From the NCBI GenBank assembly GCA_026874595.1, contig CM049310.1, positions 28,259,058 to 28,323,057 of the forward strand: DNA of 64,000 nucleotides, read 5' to 3'. Position numbers and translations under genes: made by a program. Below, in pieces: positions 38,486 to 50,400 of this stretch; the stretch's first letter is position 1; every line of letters starts with the position of its first letter. The stretch comes from Sipunculus nudus (lineage: Eukaryota; Annelida; Sipuncula; Golfingiida; Sipunculidae). The notes below the pieces were generated by a model, which worked only from the letters and a program-made list of their open reading frames with translations, was not told where the DNA came from and ran no database searches.

Positions 38486-41400
38486 CACTCTGTGGTAGTT
38501 ATTGCAAACAGGCAAACCCAGCTCACCTAAACAGAGAATGCTGGCCAGGAGTGAAGCAATTACATATGATGTAAAGAGTACTTGACATGGTGCTTGAAAA
38601 CTTGAATAAAATCTACATTTTTTTATCATTTGGTTTCAAATTTCAGATTAAAAAAGATGAATGGTTAAATTTTGGCAAAATTTAAGGTACTGATTTTATA
38701 TAAAGCTAATAACTTACAAAATTGGCAAAATTTAGGTCTAATTATGGGTATATAATAAATCTAGATTAAATAAAGTTATATTTCTGAAAAAAATCTCTAG
38801 CATCAGCAAATCTTATGTTAAGTGAGTGAATATATTTCCTGATTTTTTACAAAGTGCATTATGTTTGGGGTCATTTCTTTAAGAAATTAAGCAACACAGA
38901 CCTAATTTCTGGTATGTACATAGGAAATGTATAGAAGAATAACCATATTTAAGGTGATCAAAAACAGATCAGTGGTTTTGATATTAGGCAGTCTTGAAGT
39001 GTAACAATGGGTTTTAATGGGAAATTGAGGTTTTTTCCTAAATAGTTCAAAGGAAAGAAGATCTAGTGACCCAATTTTCAGTATGGTAGGAGATTTTGGG
39101 GACATCTAACTGTATTCCGAATTTTGGATTTGTAGGTCTAACGGTTTCAAAACGTGCCCTGTAAAAGTATGGACAGACGGTGCGACAGACAAAGGACCAT
39201 AACTTTTGCTCAGATGATTTGTAGTCAGCTGAGCAAAAAATACAATTTATCTACTATGACAAGACTGCTGTTAAACTCTTGTTTAGTATTGCCTGGTTTA
39301 AGTTGGTAAGTTTATGTGAGGTATTTCAACATGTTCCTCTTATTTTAGTTTCATGTATATTGACTGTTGAAGGACCATAACTTTTGCTCAGATGATTTGT
39401 AGTCAGCTGAGCAAAAAATACAATTTATCTACTATGACAAGACTGCTGTTAAACTCTTGTTTAGTATTGCCTGGTTTAAGTTGGTGAGTTTATGTGAGGT
39501 ATTTCAACATGTTCCTCTTATTTTAGTTTCATGTATAATGACTGTTGAAGGTTGTGCCATGAATTCCATTTATCTTGGTTTTTTTTACAACATACAATGG
39601 GGATCTAATGTGGTACAGTTTGATGAAATTGGAGAGATCACTGCTAAATTCACTGCATAGATTGACACTATTGAGACATTTAGAAACAGCATTTCTTGGT
39701 GTCACCAAGTTCTGCTATTTTATGTTGGAACAAATAAAATTTAAAAAAATGCAAATGGTCACTGTAGGAAAGGAAAATGCATGAAAAAGATTTACAACAA
39801 GAAAAGCATAAAAAGTAGGTTTTCCTGGATAAACTATTATTAAACTATAAGGTGGCGATACTAAGACCAAGAGAGCAGAACACCAATTTTGATTACAGGC
39901 ATACACAGATAGATACACAATAGTGTCACAACATACACATACACACACTGCAACTGTTCACTGTAAACACCAATAAATGTTTTCCATTAAATAGTTAGCC
40001 TATGGCTATAGGAAACACCAATATACAGTTACTAGTGTTTAAACGATATTCATTTCTATAATAAATAACTTCCTCATCTAGAGTTAAAATGAAAATTTAC
40101 CTGTAGTACTGGATGTAAACACCACAAACATGAACATTTCTGTGAAGTTATTTTAACTGGACACCTCACGAAAAGGTCAAAGTAAAAAAACATTAAACAG
40201 GTTAAGGTCAAGGGATGTTACTAAGGGAAGGCAACCTCACAAAGTCAGTAAGATGCTAAAGTCAAATGTTGACCAACCTATGATCACACAAGTAAAGCCA
40301 CAGTCTTTAAGAAGCCTCATATAACATAACCAATACCAAAGGATATAGACCTCCGCCACACAAAATGTTATCACCCAGTAAGCAAGGTAAAAGGTCAAGG
40401 ATTCCTGCTGCCTGTCACTCATTACTCATGAAAAGAAGTAAATATGCAGGTGCATCATGGATAGTGGTCTCACTTAATGACCTTGAAATAAAGGAATGTA
40501 TAGGTTAAGGACACCTGTTTAAAAGCTTAAAAAGGTTTTAACAAATGCAAAGCCATGCATGGGTATTTCACAGATACTTCATACTGACCATGTTTCAATG
40601 CATCCTGAATGCCATATTTTGGAATAAAAGGTCATATAGGTTATGGTCTTTATCTACAAAATCTAAACAGGATAAGTACAGAGTCCTATACTGGCCATGA
40701 ACATGTTACTTCTCACTGAAAACCAACATCAGGAAAACATTGTTAAATAGACAAAACTCACACCTGTCCCATATTGTCAACTGGAAAAGACTCACACATG
40801 GTCCATACTGTCATATAGATAGGACTCACACCTTGTCCATATTGTCAACTGAACATGACTTACACCTGTCCCATATGGTCAACTGGACAGGACTCACACC
40901 AGTCCCATGTTGTCAAATGGACAGGACTCACACCTGTCCCATATTGTCAAATGGACAGGACTCACACCTGGCACATATTGTAAAAAAACAGGGCTCTCAC
41001 CTAGCCCATATTGTCAAAAGACAGGACTCACACCTGTCCCATATTGTCAATTGGAAAGGACTCACGCATGGTCCATACTGTCATATAGACAGGACTCACA
41101 CCTAGTCCATATTGTCAACTGAACATGACTTACACCTGTCCCATATTGTCAACTGAACAGGACTCACACCTGTCCCATATTGTCAACTGGACAGGACTCA
41201 CACCTGTCCCATTTGGTCAACTGGACAGGACTCACACCTGTCCCATATGGTCAACTGGACAGGACTCACACCTGTCCCATGTTGTCAAATGGACAGGACA
41301 CACACCTGGCACATATTGTAAAAAAAACAGGGCTCTCACCTAGCCCATATTGTCAAAAGACAGGACTCACACCTGTCCCATATTGTCAATTGGAAAGGAA

Positions 41401-44400
41401 TCACACATGGTCCATACTGTCATATAGACAGGACTCACACCTTGTCCATATTGTCAACTGAACATGACTTACACCTGTCCCATATTGTCAACTGAACAGG
41501 GCTCACACCTGTCCCATATTGTCAACTGGACAGGACTCACACCTGTCCCATTTGGTCAACTGGACAGGACTCACACCTGTCCCATGTTGTCAAATGGACA
41601 GGACTCACACCTGTCCCATATTGTAAAAAAACAGGGCTCTCACCTGGCCCATATTGTCAAAAGACAGGACTCACACCTGTCCCATATTGTCAATTGGAAA
41701 GGACTCACACATGGTCCATACTGTCATATAGACAGGACTCACACCTTGTCCATATTGTCAACTGAACAGGATTCCCACCTATCCCATATTGTCAGCCAAA
41801 ATGCTCCGCCCTTTTAACCTAATTATTATAATACGACAACAAAATGCTCCAACATAGATGGTCTTAAATGCCCATGCTAGCAAGGGCTGCTTACAATATA
41901 ATAATGACATCACAAAGGTCAATGACGCATGATGTTGTATTGACTGATGTCATCAACTGGTATCGCTGTCCTCCATTTTCAAATATATCTCAGTCATTAT
42001 GAACTGCCTTGCAATATTTTGGATTATATGTCTCATACAAATTACGTGCCTGGTAAGACATTATTATTTATTCAGTAGTCCGAGGAATGGCTCCTGCAAC
42101 ATATAGCCTAGAACTTTTTCTATTGTCTCCTTAGTATAAAATAAAATATCCTGGAAAACATGCCGACATGGGTACTGTTCTGATTGACAAATTATTCTGT
42201 CAAATTATGCAAAATATGTTCTGTCAGATGATTGACGCTTAACAATGTTTACGGTTACCTGGTTGGTTGCTTATTAATTAGTCCAATGCTTATGATTATT
42301 CATTGAACGAATATGCCATTAAAGTCACATAGAGTTCATGGATAGGTCAATTCAATATCAAAGGCAAGTCCTTGACCTGTAAGTTCTGGAATACAAAGTC
42401 AAATAAGTCATGGATAACTGTCTCAAGGGCAGATATCTTTGACACTGTGTGTAAATATACTACTGTGTGCATTATAATCACCCAGTAAAATGACCATACA
42501 TGTAATTTCCAGTTCCTGTACAAATTGTTAAATATCCGCTGGTGTAATGTTTTCATTCTGTCAGGATCATCTTTTACATAAGTTCCTGATAATCATTTAC
42601 AACTACGTGTATCCGCCTAAATCAGAGTGGAACGGGTGAAGTGAGGCATGGATTGAGTGGCAAGGGGAAATAGAGTGAAGTGTTGCATATTAGCATGGAT
42701 GTCTGCAGCCAAATGGTGTAAATAGGTTGCGCCATCTACCACAAAATCCAGAAAGCCGTCCAAGTTGTATACATATGCAAAATTTGAGGCAGATAAGTCA
42801 AACCACTATATGTTTATGAGTGATTTTAGCCCGTGGCAGACAAACAGATGGATGCTGTGCAAAAATGGTATAAGGTGGCGCCACCAGTTTTGCGTATGAT
42901 AAAGAGCTATGTGAGAACTATACACATGCAAAACTTTGGCCCAATCGGTCAAACGGTTCCCAAGATATGAGCTTGGATGTCTGCTGCATAAACTAGAATG
43001 CAGGTGGTGCCACCTGTCATAAAATCAAGAGAGCTGTCGGGGATGTATAAACCTGCAAAATTTTAGGCAGATATGTCAAACCACTGCCGAGATAGGAGTG
43101 ATTTTATCCCATGGCAGACAAACAGACGGGAGCTGTGCAAAAATGGCTGCAGGTGGCGCCACCAGTTTTGTGTATGATAAAGAGCTATGTGAGTTCTATA
43201 CACATGCAAAATTTTGGCCCAATCAGTCAAACGGTTCCCGAGATATGAGCTTGGATGTCTGCAGCGTTAACATGAATGTAGGTGGCGCCACCTGTCATAA
43301 AATCAGAAAAGCTATCCAGGATGTATACGCATGCCAAATTTCAGGTGAATTTGTCAAATCACTGCAGAGATATGAGTGATTTTAACCGAAGGCAGACGAA
43401 CAGATGGACACTGTGCAAACATGGTTGCAGGTGGCGCCACCATTTTTTGTGTATGTTATAAAGCTCTCCAAGGGCTACATTTGTGCAAAAAAAATTTCCT
43501 GATCCGTTAAACGGTTCCTGAGATATGTGGGTTTATGTGTGGAAACAGACGCACAAACTGACGCAGAGTGCAGAGGAAAGGTAAGAGGTCAAAACAAAAT
43601 CGGGGCGCAGCAGTTCACATGTGACCCGAACATAATCCCGGGTTCCGTAAAACTCCGCCCAGCAGTTACGGAGGAGTTCTCCAGACACCTACGCGGCAGC
43701 GGCGGCGGCGGCGTGCAGCTGAAAACATAGTATCCGCAAAACTCTGTTTTGGCAGATACAATAAGCTAATGAGAGAGGCCTTTGGGGCTGTTTACTTGAT
43801 GGTACAAACTTGTATCAGAATCATAACTCTGTGTGGAACATTCTTCTGTCCCCTGAAGGTTTCAGGTTTTTGTGTAATAGACCTAAACCCCATGATATGA
43901 AAAAGCTACAACAATGTTCAGAGCAAACTCAGTCAAATCTTTGAAAAATGTTGCACAAAACCAAAAAGCAAATGATTCCCTGTTAAGAAATCGGAAAGGA
44001 AGATTAATAAATAAGAAACTTTGTGGCTTAAATAGGGTGCCATAAAGCTGTCTGTTCACACAGCAACTCTTCCTGAAGAAGTTTGAGGAAACTTCAATAG
44101 GAAAGGACAGGTCCCATGAGAAATTTGATACTCTGATTCTCTGAGAGCCAAGTTTGTGTAAATATACAGATGGACCATATGAGGATGACCAAAATGATGA
44201 CAGGTGAGACCTGACTTTAAACTATCTGAGCTATAAGGACAGTCTTTGTTCATTGCCCTTTCTGTCTGTACATCTGTCCATCAATTAACATGGCACAAAT
44301 TGTAACCAGAACTTCCAGAAGGTTGCAAATTCATACTGCTGATGGGCCTTGTGGCTGAAAATATATTTTGTGCACCTTTGACTCTTTCACTAAAAAATTT

Positions 44401-47400
44401 ATGAAACAGCCAGACATCTTAGGAAAATCTGAATGAACTTCCATGAAATTCAGAATGCTGATGAATCCTGTATAAGTGCTGTCAAAGGCTGATGGCAGAC
44501 AACTGCTATCAGTCAACACCAGCAGGGCAAAAGTGGTAACTGCAAAGGCCAAAGAAGTTCAACTTTGCTGACAGACTGTGTTAGCTTCTTTAGGGAAATC
44601 CAAAAATGGATCATGTGGCCTACATTCTATGAGAAATATGGAAACAATCCATGCTTGAGCATCTCAGGAGCCCCAAAGTTGAATGCACAATAGGGAGAAA
44701 ATTCTAACCCTTTGATACAGGAAGTTAAAACTTTACATTCAGACATTGAATGGTAAATTTGTTTTATGAGAACCCCAGATCAGTCACTGTGATGCATACG
44801 TGTCAAAGCAAGAAGATTCCAAAACCAAAGCAGAAACCATCTTCAGAAACATATCTATACAAACTGGCAACACTGAATGCCTGTGAATGACCTGCAGTGG
44901 CCCACAATATGCTACATCTAGAGCCCAGACCCAGCCAAATCAGGAGAAGGGAGCGCTGGTCAGACACTCTTAAGAAAGACCCTGCAAATGTCACTGGACA
45001 GCATCTTGATCTGAACCTCCCATTGACCCAACCCCCTGAAGCAGGGTAGCCCCAAAGCTGACCTGTACACTCTGTCTTCTGAGTGACCAAATGACCAGCT
45101 GCCTTACCTGAGAGGCGGCAAAGGTAAGCAGCCACAAAGGTAACTGCAAGAGACCACAAATGCAAATAATGGTTATAGTTTCAAAATTAAACAAAGCCTG
45201 TGTCCCCTCTCAATTACTTACATGCATTTGTGTTTTAAAGACTTGATATATGAGAAATACTGTCTTGTGTTCAGGCTCAATACTAACAATAAAAAGAACC
45301 TGAAGCTCTGCATCTGCTGTTTACCTCATAAAAGATAAAAAAATGTAACTTCAGTTTATGACAAGCTGATTTAATATACCCCATTCATCAAAATCATATA
45401 TGCTATCTTCATGGTCCAGTTACAAATTATAACAAAGGAGGCATACATGAATTAAACTGTAAAAGATTGAATGTCTATTTATGGTAAAAGTAAAACACAT
45501 GGGGTTTATATAAAGTGGCAGTGTATGGATGTACCATGCCTTGATTAGTTTATCTGGGTCACCAGGGTGGGTTGGGAGTAGGGCTGGCATGATATATGAT
45601 GTCAATACACTGAAATACTGATCACTGCATGAGGACTGTTATGATTACCAATGGCTCCGACAAGAATCAGCTTAATCACAAAGGGCATGATTTGATACAA
45701 TTTTTTAGATGGCTCCTGACAATCCATAAAGGAAATAAATACCATCATTTTAAACTGACAGAGGTAAACTGACACAGGTATCTGAACAAGTAATTAAATT
45801 ATTCCAATCTGTAGAATACAGACCTTGAGAGTCTATCACAATATTATACAATATGTTACATTAAAGCAGATGAAACATGTAGCCTTACTTGCTTCATCAA
45901 GCTTCAAGCTCCCTTTAAAACTACAACTGCAGTGGCAAAGCTGTCAGACATTGTTATTAAAATACTGATAGTTTAATAATGATTTCTTGCCGATTAATTA
46001 ATTATAACATGAATCTCTTGATAACAAGCCCTACTGGGAAACAATGACCCTACTGTACTACGACAGGTAAACAATAAAATGACAGGCAAGAGAACTAAAA
46101 TCATAAAGGGCCTAATATTAAACACTGATACAAATCTGATCAACAAGTAAGGATACTAATAAGTAACAACATGGTCAGAGGTAGATTTTACTGAAATTGT
46201 ATATAATTAGGCTAAATAAATATAACATTCTGATCTTCACACACTGCTACTATTTCTGATTCAGTGATTCTGCAAAGTGCTTTAAATTAACCTTTTACAT
46301 CTTCTCCAAGCATGGAAATGCACCATCTGAACTTACTGTTACTGCATATGTTTACATTTAGACTATTATTATTTGATTACCAATGCAAAATGACAGATCA
46401 TTCTACCATTCACTTCCTAAAGCTCACAAGAGAAATAGTCAGCTGATGTAAGGAACAGTACTACAGATCTGGCAGGATTTTTATCACACCAACATTTAAT
46501 ATGAAATAATTGCATTTTCTTGGAATTTTCTCCTGGTCAATTTATCTTCTTAATCTTTTCATTTTAGATAAAAAGTATGCTTGAAATGCCTTCTGATGAA
46601 GTGTCCTTTAACATTTTTATGAGTGATTGATCACCACTGGTAGATGGGGCTTGTCTCTGAATCGATGTGGTTATAAGATTATGTTCTGACATTAACACAG
46701 CCTGGATGCAATGATGTATTTTTGCCTGATTAATCGATTGCTCATGAGTCATAAAAAGGTTTGCTACTTATACATCTAATACACTACATGTTTACAGCCT
46801 ATAAAATGAAAACATCTCGCAGTGTTTAGTATGATCAGTGAAAATGACACTGGACACGTAGAATCAAAAGGTAAAAAGTAAATGTGTATTAAATTTCTCA
46901 AAATAAGCTTTCTTTCATGTATATCATTGAAAACAAATGAAATATAAAGAACAACAAAGATAATCTACCAGGTATTATCAATCATCCTAACAAAGGACTT
47001 AAAATTCTGGCATATGAACACAGAGGTTTTCTAAGAGGTCCTTCAGTACACAAACTATGTGCATGACCTAGCAACGACAGCAAATAACTAAGATGACATG
47101 AAGTCTACCACGACAGGAATGACATAATTTGACATTAATTAGCATCAGAGTGGCTTACAGTGCCCTGCGGGGTGGTATTATGCATTTCTGGTGTGACGGT
47201 TAAAATGTGCATTTGCATTTTTGCCAGGATATTTATATGACAGGTTGTCACCACATGCAAAATCATTTATTTTGTGAGCAGGTCCTACAGGCTGATTAGA
47301 GGAGTGATAGCAGGAAGTGAAGCCGGTGACAGAATGGAGGTAACGAGGCACACAACAACTCTACTTGCCTGGGGGTGACCAGAGTCCACAATGACTTGCT

Positions 47401-50400
47401 GCAAAGTGATTCACACAGTTTAGAGTGACGTAAACAGAGACATGCGAGGTTCAGCACCAACGGTACCTCATTCACAACTAAAAACTAGCCCTGCACCATG
47501 CCTTGTGCCCCACATCATAGATAAAACATCATGCCACAATCCTGCATGCACATTAAAAGTACGGTTGTTGCAAGTTCCAGTCTATATTGATTTGTATACT
47601 TGCAATATACACAATTCACTGCTCATTAAGCTCATATTAATGTTATTGGAAATACTAAATGTATATATTTACATTAACAGACAAGCACTTTTACTGACAA
47701 TACCTACAGTAATAATAAGTTTTTGAAATACAAATTTTCTCAGAGATCCTGATATGTTACATAGAAATCATATACAATTTCCTGGAATCCACTAAGAGAA
47801 AATCTGAATAGAAGACTTCAGATTCAAGTCTATTACTGGGGCTCTCTAATTATATAATCATAAACTGCACCAAAGCTGTCACTTTCAAACAGAAAACAAG
47901 TCGCATTAGTCTGCTGCAGTATGTTCATTTTCCAGTTTTAATGAGGAGTTATGATTTCTTGACTTATCAATGGTATTACACATTACATTCCAGGAAAAGT
48001 GGGAATCTGCTTCACACAATGGAAGCCCATGAGAGAACTCATTTTATATAAGAAAAGTGAGAATTTTAGGTTATTACTGTATTGAATGCTCAAACTGTTT
48101 CTTCATGTATATATAGGGAGGAATGTTAATACTAGTGTAATAAGGGACACTGCATTTTCTTGGCATCTACATTGTGGCAGGCTAACTTGCCCATAGCCGA
48201 TGCCACACAAACAATAAACCTCTATTTTCCCATAGCAAAGTATTTCTAAAAAAAAGAAGCATGACATAATGGAATAAGAGCTTATAAAATACTCTTCAAC
48301 TTTCAGATGATTAATGAATTAGATAAAGAAAGATAACTAATGAAGCATAATTTTCCTGCAAATATGGATAAAGACAATACTGTATAAGACAAAACCCCAA
48401 CCTTAAAAGGCAGAGTACTATAATTCTCTCTGATAAACAAAAGTGTGTAATATATAAAACATTTCCTGTAATTATTGCTAAAAAATGTGCAAGTGTTCAG
48501 TGATCAGCTAAAAAACTAAAGAAGGAAAAGATGGTGCTTGATCGCAGTAGTTGAGGAAGTCAGGAACCCTCACCCCCAAGCCCTCCTTCAGCAACGATAA
48601 AGATGATATCTGAGTGAACGTTTAACTATAAGGCCCCGAGCTTAGGAGAAATCCAGCGAGAAAGAGATAAAAAGTTAAGGTTTATATATATTGAATTGAT
48701 CTAAGGCCAAATCCAGTGGACTTAACAAGACTGCTTGCTTAGTGGATGTGAGGTTAGTCTTTTTCTACAAAGAATTTGGTAGGATCATGGGTTGGCAGGA
48801 TTATGTTCTTTCAAGGTCTAGGGGTTACAATTTTTACATGCTAAAAGACTGCTAGGTGGGGCATTAAAGGATTACAGACAAAAACCCATTACTCATAATA
48901 ACTGAGAACATCATCTGTGCTAAAAAATATCACCTAAAATAGTATTGGATACAGGAGAGATTTTGTGTGAATGTAAGAACTTTCGTCAAAAAGTGGTTGG
49001 GGTTTTGTCCTGTAGGGCTCTGTCTGTTATCCTGCATAATTTGGGTAAGATGCTACACCTTATGTTGCCATGGTTTCCAGGAGGAGATACCTGACACACT
49101 TACCTGCTGGTTGAGGGAGTGGATGGTTTCTTCGTTGATGTCGTTGCTTGCTACAATTATCAGCTTAGCGAACCACGGTACAGACAACCTACATACAGAA
49201 TAATACATATTCCATTTAAATTTGGAAAAAATTCTGAAATGGAACTAAATCAAGACAGAGAAGTAATTTAATGGCATCAGATGAATATTTGAACTAACTA
49301 CAAAGGTTAAGACCCATGGCTTGTAGGTGTAGGATTAAAACAGGCAACAACACTGGATTTGAGCAGTTGATGGACATTGCTTTAGGGGACTCCTGTGTCC
49401 TGTATGACACTATAAAAAGATATAACATGACAGAAAATACACATCTTTTACACTAGTAGCTTAAAATGCAGATTCCTGTAGTTATGTCATTCATTAAGTG
49501 GATCCCCTGTGTATTTCTTACGAATGTTGTTGTTTAATAAATTATGGATAACACTTCTCAGCAGATGATCTATTACCTAGTCACTAAATGGAATAACTTC
49601 ATTACTTAGTAACTTTACTGTATACAATTGTTATCAATTTGACCTACGTCTCCTGTGACTGAATCCTTCCCAGTTTCCAGCGTCAAATTTAAGAAAGTGA
49701 AATGTGACGAAGCATTCTACTTACTCTTTGGCTACTTTACAGAAGATCTCCCTCACAACAATTGAGAGATATGCCAAATCACCACTGTCCAATCGGATCC
49801 CTCCAGGCCGGTAGCCAATGTCATCAAGGGCTATGGCCACTGCACAGAAGTTTGGAATTCCACTTCTGATGAAACATGAAATGAGAGAATACTATATTAT
49901 AAATACATAAACATACCATTGAAATCAGCTTTGAATTTAAGGTCTTACAGACTGCTGACTGAAGGAATGTGTTTTCAATATTTTTATACAAAATATATCA
50001 TGTAAAACAATATTAAAGCAATGGCTTGTGCCGTTTTTGGAAACTTGTTCTCAAGCAGATGATGTTGTGTATTCCAATCAAATTACCCTAAATTTGAGTG
50101 ATAATTCAAAATAAAATTGTATTATCAAATTCTAGTGTATTGGAAAGTAGTTCATCAGATCTCCACAAGATGGCGCCAAAGACCAGCAATACATTAGACA
50201 AGTTTATTAATAAGATAAGCCTTTACCTCAATACATCGTATGTATCAACCAGGGAAAGGAATCCGGTTGGGAAGGCCATTGCATATGAGATAAAGGCAGC
50301 CAGTTCACCTTGACTTGTCTCATCTTGGAGGACATCTAAAGGTCACAATTTAGAGAGACATGTCACAGAAGAATATAACTTACCATTGAAAAGTTGCTCT

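Larger units (their letters stand above)
31085..49103 (-). other. NAPRT intron 8 (18.0 kb)
   Basis: The largest intron. It contains dispersed-repeat copies B and C, a (GA)n run, a 178 bp tandem duplication, the 34 bp minisatellite, and the palindromic array at 42660-43530. Between these (31085-33689, 34643-37200, 43740-49103) the sequence is AT-rich and CpG-poor. Open frames there, such as 44803-45165 on the - strand, have no recognisable domain. Confidence 0.8.

Noticed and set aside
40740-41817. Overlapping open frames of 71-121 codons in more than one + frame
   Set aside because: They are the 34 bp minisatellite read in different frames; the consensus unit has no stop codon. They are antisense within a NAPRT intron.
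42660-43530. Tandem array as a tRNA or other RNA gene cluster
   Set aside because: No cloverleaf, box A/B or terminator pattern; the conserved part is only the 12 bp palindrome and a loose phrase.
44803-45165. 120-codon - strand frame in NAPRT intron 8
   Set aside because: No family recognised, same strand as NAPRT without matching splice sites or phase; the NAPRT alignment is complete without it.
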